The notes under the pieces were generated by a model. That model saw only the letters and a program-made list of their open reading frames with translations. It was not told where the DNA came from and did not search any database. This document shows, in pieces, positions 26,025-34,220 of a stretch of 64,000 nucleotides of DNA; within the stretch, counting starts at the first letter, position 1; every line of letters starts with the position of its first letter. The DNA is taken from NCBI RefSeq assembly GCF_013456555.2, contig NZ_CP084883.1, positions 248,001 through 312,000 of the forward strand, given 5' to 3'. This stretch comes from Natrinema zhouii (GTDB taxonomy: Archaea; Halobacteriota; Halobacteria; Halobacteriales; Natrialbaceae). Both the position numbers and the translations under genes were made by a program.

Positions 26025-27452
26025 ATGGACGACTTCGAGGCTCCTCGAGATGAGGCGGGGACATCGAGGGATGAAACGTCACGGCAGGCCCCTTCCTCAT
26101 CGGATTCCACTGAGTCCGAGCAGTCTCCCTCCTCGACTGAATCGGATGCGAACAGCGACGTACAATCGATCGAGGATATGTTGCTCGAGTTCGATCAACA
26201 GGAAGGACTCATTCGTGATCGATCACTTCTCGATCCGAATCATATCGTCGAAGAGGATCGAATCGTCGGTCGCGACGAGCAACTCCAGGAAGTCACCAAG
26301 ATGCTCCGTGTTGCCCTCGGCGACAACCGCCCCCCAAACCTCTTTCTCTACGGGCCCTCGGGGACCGGTAAATCGCTTATCACCAAGGCCGTCTGCAAGA
26401 ACATTAGTGCGATCTGTGACACGCGAGATATCCGGTTCGGGACAATTGAGGTCAACTGCCAGGATCTCGACACGCTCGGCGTCGCAGTCTACGAACTGGC
26501 GAGTCGGGCTGCAGACGAAGCTGACGTTGAGGTCGAAGTCCCGAAACACGGCGTCGCGACGAAGGAAAAGTGGGACGAACTCTATCGGATCGTCAACGAG
26601 AACTTCGATTCGGCAGTATTCGTCCTCGACGAACTCGATATGCTCGTCGGTCGACGAGACAAACAAGAGCCGGCGTTCTCCCGACTCCTCTACCAACTGT
26701 CTCGAGCCGGCGCAAATAACGAACTCACTGCACATGTCTCCGTCGTCGCGATCTCTAACGACACGAAGATGATGGAATCCGTGGGCAGTCGAGCCCTGAG
26801 TTCCTTCACACCGGAGGACGTCCACTTCGACGACTACGATGCAAACCAGCTGCAGTCAATTCTTCGTCGCCGTCAGGATGCCTTCTACGAAGACGTTCTC
26901 GACGAGGACGTTATTCCGTTGGCGGCGGCCTTCGCGGCCCAGACCCACGGCGATGCTCGCAAGGCGATCGATCTCATGCGAGTCGCCGGCGAACTCGCAG
27001 AACGTGAAGGAGACGGAGGTGTCGGTGAAGCACACGTACGCGAAGCGCAGGACAAAGTCGAAAAGAATCGTGTCCTCGAGGTTGTCCGCGGCATCAGCAC
27101 GCAGAAGAAACTCTGCCTCTACGCGACGGCGGCTGTCGCTGCTGAGACGAACGACGAATCCGCGCGCAGTACGACCGGATACCGGGTCTATCAGTTCCTC
27201 ACGGACGTGATCGATGCCGATCAGTACCACCAGGAGACCTACGTCAACAAGATGAAGGAGATGACGACGTATTCGCTCGTTGACTTCGAACGCCGGAGCC
27301 ACGGCCCGAGCTCGGGAATGTTCCTCGAGTTCCAGTTCGGCGAGCGCCCCGAGACGATTCTCGAAACGCTTCGTGAAGATTCGCGTATCGATATGGTTTC
27401 CGCTGACGAGGTGAAGAGCGTCGTCAAAGCACAGATCCGAAACGAAACGTAG
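26025..27452 (+). CDS. Orc1/Cdc6 replication initiator A
   Basis: A 475-residue AAA+ initiator, starting MDDFEAPRDEAGTS at 26025 (a GTG 39 bases upstream is less likely). After a Ser/Glu-rich, probably disordered, 55-residue N-terminus come the domains: EEDRIVGRDEQLQEVTKML, Walker A GPSGTGKSLITKAV, Walker B VFVLDELDMLVGRR, sensor 1 VVAISNDTKM, and sensor 2 THGDARKAIDLMRVAGE. A C-terminal winged helix follows (TTGYRVYQFLTDVI to the end). In archaea these proteins bind origin boxes and load MCM. Family A boxes flank the gene on both sides, so it is probably their binding protein. Confidence 0.93.
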   Translation: MDDFEAPRDEAGTSRDETSRQAPSSSDSTESEQSPSSTESDANSDVQSIEDMLLEFDQQEGLIRDRSLLDPNHIVEEDRIVGRDEQLQEVTKMLRVALGDNRPPNLFLYGPSGTGKSLITKAVCKNISAICDTRDIRFGTIEVNCQDLDTLGVAVYELASRAADEADVEVEVPKHGVATKEKWDELYRIVNENFDSAVFVLDELDMLVGRRDKQEPAFSRLLYQLSRAGANNELTAHVSVVAISNDTKMMESVGSRALSSFTPEDVHFDDYDANQLQSILRRRQDAFYEDVLDEDVIPLAAAFAAQTHGDARKAIDLMRVAGELAEREGDGGVGEAHVREAQDKVEKNRVLEVVRGISTQKKLCLYATAAVAAETNDESARSTTGYRVYQFLTDVIDADQYHQETYVNKMKEMTTYSLVDFERRSHGPSSGMFLEFQFGERPETILETLREDSRIDMVSADEVKSVVKAQIRNET

Positions 27453-27470
27453 CCGCTCTCTGCCCGTCGG

Positions 27471-27727
27471 TCCCCTCTATCGATGTGTATCTTTACTTTG
27501 CTATACAGCTGCGGATTTGGCTGGAGAGATTCTCCAGTCTTCCCCTCTACCACACACCTCTATCGATGTGTGATATGGTCCAAGAGCTGCTGAAAAGCGG
27601 AAAGACAGACTTGTATGATTACATGTGGTGCGAAAATAATATCCTTATTTCACCTAACAAGCGGAGTCTATCGTCCATCGCTGTCTTTTCAATTATTGAG
27701 AGAGCAGACACACCTCTATCGATGTGT
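27471..27727 (+). repeat. Family A origin boxes downstream of the first orc1 gene (three copies)
   Basis: Direct copies at 27471-27488, 27554-27571 and 27710-27727, all plus strand, starting 19 bases after the orc1 stop. Copies two and three match ACACCTCTATCGATGTGT exactly; the first begins TCCC. The surrounding AT-rich DNA to 27902 has no convincing gene. Confidence 0.85.
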
Positions 27728-27802
27728 TTTCGCTCTGTGCAGGAGTGAATTCGTTAGACACCTCGAAATTGGAGTCACTGCTATCAAGAGCAAAATGCAA
27801 CC

Positions 27803-27825
27803 AGAACAACGGACACAGTGGTGTC
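27803..27825 (-). repeat. Family B origin box downstream of the second orc1 gene
   Basis: Read on the minus strand it is GACACCACTGTGTCCGTTGT followed by TCT. It lies between the last family A box and the 3' end of the second orc1 gene. It is the only family B copy on that side. Confidence 0.75.
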
Positions 27826-27902
27826 GGTCAGAAACAGAACGCGGCAAGGGAGAAGCTGAGAAGACTGTCAGTAACTACTATAGAGAAGAATCGGGAGGGA
27901 AA

Positions 27903-29162
27903 TTACTGGAATTTAGCTAACGACGTGTTCTCATCGGTCGTGTCCTCATCAATCAGATGACCCTGAATAGAATCGTGGACACCAACGTCGCGAAGGATAT
28001 CATCGAGTGCCGAAAGGATGAGCTCGAGGTCCGTATCGAGTGTATATTCGCGGTATGTGCCGCCGCGTCGACCCTCATTCCGCTCAGTGACCGAGACGAG
28101 TCCGAGCATAGCGAGCTCTGACAGGTGATCGCGCATTCGACGCGGAACGAGCGGATCTCGTCCGGCCCGTTGTGCAAAGTTCGTATAACGGGGACGGACA
28201 TCCCGTGATCGAATAGGGGTTTCGTCCTGGAGGTGGAGTGTGAGCAACGAGTACAGTACCAGATGACCGTGCTGAGTGAGGCCGCTGATTCCCTCTTCAA
28301 TACGGCCACGTTCCAGATCATGGCGGCCTGCTTCCACGTGGCTTTCAGTGACGGTCGTCATCTCTGCTTCTTCTCGAGCGAGATCGCCGGCTTTCATGAG
28401 GAGATCGATCGACTGACGGGCGTCGCCAGCGTCTTTTGCGCCGTAGGCCGCACACAGTGGAATTACCGCATCATCGAGGACGTCTTCGTGAAACGCGACG
28501 TCCGCACGCTGTCGGAGAATTTTCTGGAGATCACCTGCATCGTACGCAGGGAAGTGAATTTCCTGTTCGCAGAGCGAACTCTTCACCTTCGGGGAAAGGT
28601 CGTCACGGAACGAAAAGTCGTTCGAAATGCCGATGATCCCGATCTTTGCTGCAGAGAGATCATTGTTCGCTCGAGCACGGGGAAGTTGATAGAGAATCGA
28701 ATCGTCTTCGACGTGGTCGACTTCGTCGAGGACGATCAGATTAGTGCCGCCGATCTCGTCGAGTTCGTCCCAAAGCATTTCGTATACTGTCGCCCGCGGA
28801 TAGCCAGTGGTACTGATCTGGTTCGTCTCGTCTCTGAGTTCATTGACCAGACGTGTCGCGATTTGGTACGAGGACGTAAGGCCGTCACAGTTGAGAAACG
28901 TGAGATAGAGATCGATATCGTCGTACTGAGTGGCGTCTCGCTCGAGATGCGAAAGAAGATATCTGGTGGCAGCGGTTTTTCCGACACCGGTTTTCCCGTA
29001 GAGGAAGACGTTGTTCGGTTGTTCACCGTTGATCACAGGCTGTAGTGCAGCCTGGTACATCTGTATTTCTTCGTCACGCCCAATGAGTTGCTCGGGCTGG
29101 TAATCTTCCCGTAGCGCGTCTCGGTTTCTGTATATATCAGTGTCACGTTCGAACAGACTCAT
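27903..29162 (-). CDS. Orc1/Cdc6 replication initiator B
   Basis: A 419-residue Orc1/Cdc6 paralogue, only distantly similar to initiator A. It starts MSLFERDTDIYRNRDALREDYQPEQLIGRDEEI at 29162, the usual beginning for haloarchaeal members. Walker A is YGKTGVGKTAATRYLL, Walker B is LIVLDEVDHVED, sensor 1 IIGISNDFSFRDDL, sensor 2 KDAGDARQSIDLLMKAGDL. The winged-helix domain follows (LVLYSLLTLH to TERNEGRRGGTYREYTL). Family B boxes flank it on both sides, and one sits beside its TATA-like box, suggesting it binds family B DNA and may control its own expression. Confidence 0.93.
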   Translation of the reverse strand: MSLFERDTDIYRNRDALREDYQPEQLIGRDEEIQMYQAALQPVINGEQPNNVFLYGKTGVGKTAATRYLLSHLERDATQYDDIDLYLTFLNCDGLTSSYQIATRLVNELRDETNQISTTGYPRATVYEMLWDELDEIGGTNLIVLDEVDHVEDDSILYQLPRARANNDLSAAKIGIIGISNDFSFRDDLSPKVKSSLCEQEIHFPAYDAGDLQKILRQRADVAFHEDVLDDAVIPLCAAYGAKDAGDARQSIDLLMKAGDLAREEAEMTTVTESHVEAGRHDLERGRIEEGISGLTQHGHLVLYSLLTLHLQDETPIRSRDVRPRYTNFAQRAGRDPLVPRRMRDHLSELAMLGLVSVTERNEGRRGGTYREYTLDTDLELILSALDDILRDVGVHDSIQGHLIDEDTTDENTSLAKFQ

Positions 29163-29193
29163 TCGAGCTCACTCCGTGACAATATAGACGCAT

Positions 29194-29205
29194 AGTTTAT
29201 AAAAC
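29194..29205 (-). promoter_or_regulatory. TATA-like box of initiator B, next to a family B box
   Basis: GTTTTATAAACT on the minus strand, about 37 bases before the ATG at 29162. A degenerate family B box (29206-29232) begins immediately upstream, so initiator binding could block or modulate transcription. Confidence 0.45.
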
Positions 29206-29934
29206 CACCTTGTCCGGAGTGTCCGCTGTTCTCTATCTTTAAATAAAACACCGAAACACACCCCCTCCACTATGTCCGCAGTAGTCCCGATGATGGAAAG
29301 AGTAGTGGAGGAGAGTTTTGAATAGCGGAATCTTTAATACAGTAAGATGAGAGCTAGTCCAAATGGCAACTCCAGCTGTTTTATATTCTGCAAATCATGA
29401 TGAAGAATACATCAGTGAGTAGCTCACTAGCTCTTCAGAGAAGAACAGCGGACATAGTGGGGTGGGTGTGTCTTCTCTCAGAAAATATTACTAGGCAGGG
29501 TCGCTAATTCATCTCGATCTTTCAATGCGATCTACCCTATAGTTGCCACTGAAATGATTTACACGCTGATTGCACTCGCTGTCGTGCGATCAGATGCGTA
29601 TTGCCTTCCCGTGGTCACTATAGTCCATGTATTCCATATCTGACTATCATTTTCACGCAGTAACTACTTCGACTAGTAGCACTCACACCACCATGTCCGC
29701 TGTTCGAGGATAGAATTACTACCACAGATACACCACTGTGTCCGCTGTTCTGTGAGGTACTCACCCTCTGGGAGATTGCTCGTTAGAAAGTAGGGTGTTC
29801 ACGAAGAGAACGACGGATGCGGTAGCGTATCGAATCTCGATGCTATTTCCTAACCAATAGTAACCCAGAACCATTAATCGAATCACCGCTGCGGCTGCCG
29901 TTCTTCCTATATTCACACCACCGTGTCCGCTGTT
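29206..29934. repeat. Family B origin boxes upstream of the second orc1 gene (six copies)
   Basis: Plus-strand copies lie at about 29206-29232 (degenerate, with CACCTTGTCCGGAG before TGTCCGCTGTTCT), 29257-29283, 29684-29705, 29731-29751 and 29914-29934. A minus-strand copy is at 29442-29470. The common part is CCACTGTGTCCGCTGTTC. The first two plus copies and the minus copy face each other across AT-rich 29285-29440. The remaining three are direct repeats. I see no gene in 29163-30101. Confidence 0.82.
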
Positions 29935-30071
29935 TTCAACTGAAAGGGAGAATAGCACTGGACGCAGTGGAATGGTTTCCTCACGTTCCTGATTCGACGT
30001 GCTCGGAACAGAGTAGGATTCGATGCGACACTCGCTGTCATCGGTCGCCAGTCCCGGCAGAAATCGGTATG

Positions 30072-30077
30072 TTATAG
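30072..30077 (+). promoter_or_regulatory. TATA-like box before the CBM9-like gene
   Basis: TTATAG centred about 27 bases before the GTG at 30102, the spacing expected for a leaderless archaeal transcript. It supports 30102 as the original start of the interrupted gene. Confidence 0.35.
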
Positions 30078-30101
30078 CTCATCGAGGGTCGAACGTATCG
30101 C

Positions 30102-30773
30102 GTGAAGCAGTATACGATCGCCCGTGCATGAAGCGACGTTCCTCTCGGTGACGCAGTTGACGGAACGCCGTGGGAGGAGGCAACGGAGTTCCGCATCGAC
30201 GAGTTTTCGTGGTACGAGGGTGGTCCGAAACCGCTCACGACCGGTCGCGTCTGCTACGATGACGAGTCGATATACCTGCAGTTCTTCGTCGAGGATCCCG
30301 ATATCACCGCTTCGGTGACGGAACTCAACGGCCCGACCTTCGAGGACAGTTCCGTCGAGTTCTTCGCCGATCCGACTCCCGACGAGGACTCGATGTACGT
30401 CAACTTCGAGCCGAACTGCTGCGGTCAGTTCAAGATCGCCTGGCAGGAGGCTGGCTGGCAGGAGCGAGGGATCGATCGCGACCTCGTCTCGCCCGAACTC
30501 GCATCGCGAGTTTCGGTTCGGACGTCGGTTCCCGGCCCGACAACGGCGGGTAACTCTGCCGACGGCTGGTGGCTCGCCGCTGCGATTCCGTTCGACGTCC
30601 TCTCGAGACTGACCGGCCGCGAAATCGCGCCGACTGCGGGGACGGAGTGGCGGGGCAACTTCTACCGGAGCGGCGTCGCTTCCGACTCTCAGAAGGCGAC
30701 CTGGAACCCCATCGAGAAACCCAACCCCGACTACCATTCACCGGAGTACTTCGGTCGGCTCCGGTTCGAGTGA
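30102..30773 (+). pseudogene. CBM9-like carbohydrate-binding protein with an in-frame stop at codon 10
   Basis: From GTG at 30102 the frame reads MKQYTIARA, then TGA (30129-30131), then SDVPLGDAVDGTPWEEA and on to the end without a break. The body resembles small CBM9-like/DOMON-type proteins: EFRIDEFSWYEGGPKP, YDDESIYLQFFVEDPD, ELNGPTFEDSSVEFF, YVNFEPNCCGQFKIAW, and a final YHSPEYFGRLRFE. A TATA-like box supports the GTG start. The stop or a small indel at codon 10 would prevent normal translation, although the rest is undamaged. Downstream starts such as the GTG at 30315 would remove about a third of the protein. Confidence 0.65.
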
Positions 30774-30827
30774 CCCTTCGTTGGTACTGAAATAAATGAA
30801 CCGACGAAATCAAGCGAACTGACGCTG

Positions 30828-31856
30828 TCAGTCCTCGAGCAGCGACTCGAGTTCGGCAGCGAGATTCTCGCCTATCGTAATCATGGCGTCGTCACCGGGG
30901 TGGACCAGATCGGGGGTGAGACCGCTGATGGTGGGCAGCAGTTCGGGCCCCTCGAGGAGGTGGACGTTCTCGTGGGGCGTCTCGGCGACGACCTTGCGGA
31001 GTTCCTCGCGGAATCGCTCGCACGTTCCGTCGGGGTCAGCACTTCGACAGACGTCTCGAGCGTTGCGAAAGATGGTGATAGCGACGACCGGTTTGTCGGG
31101 ATGGGCGCTCGCGACCCGGTCGATCAGCTGCGCAGCGCGTTCGCGGAACTCCTCGGGGGCGAAGGTTCCGACCATGTTCACCGAAATCGAGAGTGTCGCG
31201 ATATCCCAATCGTCGCGCTCGGCGATGTGATCGGCCATCGCGGTGTCGCAGTAGGCGGTACCACAGGAACCGAGGTTGATCGGGTCGGCATCGAGCCGAC
31301 GGGCTGTCTGGCTGACGTAGTTCAGGTGCTCGCCCAGCGGCGCTTCGCCCTCGGTGATCGAGGTGCCGTAGGCGAGGTAGCGCCGGTCGGGTAGTTCCTC
31401 CTCACGGGGCGGACGGACGTCGCCCTTGAGGCCGTGATAGACCATCGGCCCGCCGCGGTGCTCACCGGGTAACTGGATCCGACAGACCCGCGGATCGAAC
31501 GCGAGAGCTTCGCGGGCCGACGGCTCGAGGTCGGTTAGCTTCTCCGGAAGCGAGACTGCAATCGTCGTCGGATCGTCGCCGACGACGATCTCGGTCGCAC
31601 TCTGGATCGGTCCCCAGAAGACCCGGACGGTCCCGTCCTCGGAACTCCCACCGGGAACTGTCGAGAGCGTCACCCTCACAGGACCGTCGGGAACGAATCG
31701 GAGTTCGACGCCCGCGGGGTGGCGCATCCGCGACTGCGCGCCGTCGTTGAGTTCGGTTTTGACCGCTTCCGGAACCCGTTGTAGCAACTTCCCGTCTTGA
31801 CCCTCGATCGGTCGCATGTCGCCGACGTTGTGAAATTGAATACCGTCGTAGTGCAT
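30828..31856 (-). CDS. SGNH/GDSL hydrolase
   Basis: A 342-residue protein, starting MHYDGIQFHNVGDMRP at 31856. The first half is a beta-rich domain; the second half is an SGNH hydrolase with block I YLAYGTSITEGEAPLG, block II LGSCGTAYCDTAM, block III SISVNMVGTF (conserved Asn) and block V DLVHPGDDAM (Asp/His pair). Such two-domain enzymes are commonly carbohydrate esterases or lipases. There is no signal peptide. It converges on the CBM9-like gene with 54 bases between the ends, which together suggests sugar ester processing. Confidence 0.85.
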   Translation of the reverse strand: MHYDGIQFHNVGDMRPIEGQDGKLLQRVPEAVKTELNDGAQSRMRHPAGVELRFVPDGPVRVTLSTVPGGSSEDGTVRVFWGPIQSATEIVVGDDPTTIAVSLPEKLTDLEPSAREALAFDPRVCRIQLPGEHRGGPMVYHGLKGDVRPPREEELPDRRYLAYGTSITEGEAPLGEHLNYVSQTARRLDADPINLGSCGTAYCDTAMADHIAERDDWDIATLSISVNMVGTFAPEEFRERAAQLIDRVASAHPDKPVVAITIFRNARDVCRSADPDGTCERFREELRKVVAETPHENVHLLEGPELLPTISGLTPDLVHPGDDAMITIGENLAAELESLLED

Positions 31857-32261
31857 ACGGACACGTTCTCCCACTCCGCTATCAACTGTTTGGTGGGTCC
31901 GGTCGAGAGCGTTCCTCCACTCGAGCTCGTGCCATCACCCCGTCGGTTGCTGCGTCCGCGATTTCGAAAAGTCACTCGTTACTGAATTCGCGACGCGGTA
32001 GGTGACCGTTGTGATCGGGTCTCACTATTTCAAAAGCACTGTGGGCTATCTCGACAAGCTAGTCCAGTAGATTAGGCTGATAGGTTATCCCAATAAGTTA
32101 GGCTATTCCACGATACCAGACAACGTTCCTGCAGAACAAGATACCAAGCCCGATGAGAGCATCTCGAACCGGCCATTGAGCTTCTGGCTCGAGCGAAAGC
32201 GGAAGGATGGAGCGGAAGGCGAGAGGATAGAGCGGTAGTTGGGGTAGCACTTCGTCGAGGT
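31857..32261. other. Intergenic region
   Basis: About 400 bases between two minus-strand genes. It contains the direct TTAGGC pair at 32072-32103 and no supported gene. Confidence 0.4.
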
Positions 32262-33956
32262 TCAGAACTCCACAGTAGAGTCGTAGTCAGCGACGGATGC
32301 GGCCGTCGGCTCGTCCGGATCGACGTGGACGTCGATGAGTTCCGGCCCGTCATCACGCGCCAGTGCGGCGTCGACAGCATTCTCGAGTCCCGAAAGCGTC
32401 TGCACCGTTTCTCCTCGGCAACCGAATCCCTCCGCGATAGCGACGAAATCTGGGGACGACCAGTCGAACCGGTGACCCTCGGCGTACTGGTCGATCTGCG
32501 GAGACTTGCTGATGATCCCGTAGTCCTGATTGTTGAAGAGGATCGTGATCACGTTCAGTTCGTACGACGCTGCCGTGTGCAGTTCCTGCAAACACATCAT
32601 CGCGCCTCCATCGCCCGTCAGTGCGACGACCGGCCGATCCGGTGCGGCGAGTTTCGCGCCGATCGCTGCCGGAAGTCCGACGCCCATCCCCGCCCACGAG
32701 CCGGCAGTGACGTACGTCTCCGGTTCGTACGTCTCGAAGGTCTGCTTGGCCCAGAGCCGGAACCCGCCGATGTCGGTCGTCGCGACGGTCTCTCGCGGGA
32801 GGACATCGCGGAGCGTCCGGAGCGCGCCCGCCGTCGCAATCGGCGCCCCGTCCTCGAGCAGGCCGTGAGCGCGAAGTCGGTCATCGTATTCCGCGCGGAC
32901 CCGTTCGCCGACGGACGTTCCGTCCCAGGCGGTGTCGGGACGGGACTCGGTCCGGAGACCGTCTCGCAGCCGAGTGACCGCGCTCGCGACGTCCTCGATG
33001 ATCGCGACGTCGGACTCGTAGGCGACGTCGATGCGGCTCGCGTCGAGGGTCACGTGGATGAGCGCGTCGCCGACGGGAAGCGACCAGTCGTCGGTGGTGA
33101 CGCCGTCGAACCGGGTGCCGAGCGCGAGAACGACGTCAGCCGCCTCGAGGGCTCGCCTCGCTCCCGCTGGGAGGTGACTGCCAGTGACGCCGAGCCAGCG
33201 CGGGTCGTCCTCGGGAAAGATGCCTTTTCCCTTGTAGGACGTGACCACGGGAGCATTCAGCGTCTCGACGAGGGCCCGAATCGCTTCCGGATCACACGAT
33301 CTGCGGGCGCCGACGCCGAGATAGACGACCGGCCGCTCGGCGTCGGCCAGCATGCGCGTCGCGGTCCGATACTCCTCGTCACCGTCGAACCGGCTCGTCG
33401 GTGGATCGATCGTCAGTGGCGGCGAGCGAAACTCGGCGTTGAGGAGGGACTTGGGAACGCCGAGGCGGACCGGTCCGTACGGGGGCGAGAGCGCGGTTTC
33501 GATTCCCGATCGGATCGCCTGGTGGAACTCGACCGGTCGCTTGATCGAGACGTTCTCTTTGACGACGTTGTCGTACGTATCCGGTTCGATCTCGTGGATA
33601 GGCCCCTTCCCCCGGTCGTCGGGGTCGGCGTCCGCGGCGATGTGGACCAGCGGGACGCGGTCGTCGAGTGCGTTCTTCAGTCCGTGCATCGCGTTCGTAT
33701 CGCCGGGGCCCGGGACGGTGAGCGTCGCGGCGACGTCACCTCCGGCCTCGTAGTACCCCCACGCGATGTGCGGGATCGCGGTCTCGTGACGCGCCATCAC
33801 GTATCGGATATCGTCTCGGCGTTCGACGGTACGATCTAGCGGGAGCGTTTGCGTACCAGGGAGTCCGACGAGGAGGTCGATTCCGGCATCGACGAGGGCA
33901 TCGTAAAGCTGCTCGCTGCCGGCGCGCACCGTCGGTCCGCCGTCTGTAGAATTCAT
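32262..33956 (-). CDS. Thiamine-diphosphate-dependent enzyme, acetolactate synthase large-subunit type
   Basis: A 564-residue ThDP enzyme, starting MNSTDGGPTVRAGSEQLYDA at 33956. The catalytic Glu lies in YVMARHETAIPHIAWGY; the central domain has the GxxxxxxxxxxP pattern; the C-terminal ThDP-binding motif is ALTGDGGAMMCLQE through ITILFNNQDYG (GDG...NN). The family includes acetolactate synthase, benzoylformate decarboxylase and glyoxylate carboligase. No regulatory small subunit is adjacent, so a catabolic decarboxylase or ligase role is more likely than branched-chain amino-acid synthesis (inference). Confidence 0.85.
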   Translation of the reverse strand: MNSTDGGPTVRAGSEQLYDALVDAGIDLLVGLPGTQTLPLDRTVERRDDIRYVMARHETAIPHIAWGYYEAGGDVAATLTVPGPGDTNAMHGLKNALDDRVPLVHIAADADPDDRGKGPIHEIEPDTYDNVVKENVSIKRPVEFHQAIRSGIETALSPPYGPVRLGVPKSLLNAEFRSPPLTIDPPTSRFDGDEEYRTATRMLADAERPVVYLGVGARRSCDPEAIRALVETLNAPVVTSYKGKGIFPEDDPRWLGVTGSHLPAGARRALEAADVVLALGTRFDGVTTDDWSLPVGDALIHVTLDASRIDVAYESDVAIIEDVASAVTRLRDGLRTESRPDTAWDGTSVGERVRAEYDDRLRAHGLLEDGAPIATAGALRTLRDVLPRETVATTDIGGFRLWAKQTFETYEPETYVTAGSWAGMGVGLPAAIGAKLAAPDRPVVALTGDGGAMMCLQELHTAASYELNVITILFNNQDYGIISKSPQIDQYAEGHRFDWSSPDFVAIAEGFGCRGETVQTLSGLENAVDAALARDDGPELIDVHVDPDEPTAASVADYDSTVEF

Positions 33957-34220
33957 GGCCTCTATCCCGATTAGGGCGGCGCAGAACAATAAATACCGTC
34001 GGTCGTTCTGGGTCGTGTCGCCACCTTCCACTTATGAGAAATACCGCTGTCACTGAGGTAGTGATCGGAGTGAGATGGGGCTCTTACGGATTACGTCGAC
34101 GGGAATGCGAGCCGCTTCCACCAAATAGATTCCCCTGTCGGGAACGGATGTGCGCTGCCAGCTGAAGAGCGATTACGAGTTTCCATCGTGAGAACAAGGA
34201 AACGAGCAGTCGGTTGTCGG

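Larger units (their letters stand above)
25150..29940. other. Putative double replication origin region
   Basis: Two orc1/cdc6 genes face each other and each is surrounded by its own box family. Family A (consensus ACACCTCTATCGATGTGT) has nine copies at 25219-25989 and 27471-27727. Family B (consensus CCACTGTGTCCGCTGTTCT) has seven copies at 27803-27825 and 29206-29934. Upstream of each gene, boxes point inward from both sides onto an AT-richer gap (25470-25647 for A, 29285-29440 for B). That is the layout of haloarchaeal origin recognition boxes around an unwinding element. No other genes are in this stretch. Confidence 0.8.

Noticed and set aside
25219-29934. Repeats as a CRISPR array
   Set aside because: Spacing is irregular (70-1500 bases), copies occur in both orientations, there are two families and no cas genes; the layout fits origin boxes next to orc1 genes.
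30102-30773. TGA at codon 10 as selenocysteine
   Set aside because: Haloarchaea are not known to use selenocysteine and no SECIS-like structure is evident; a plain nonsense or indel mutation is simpler.
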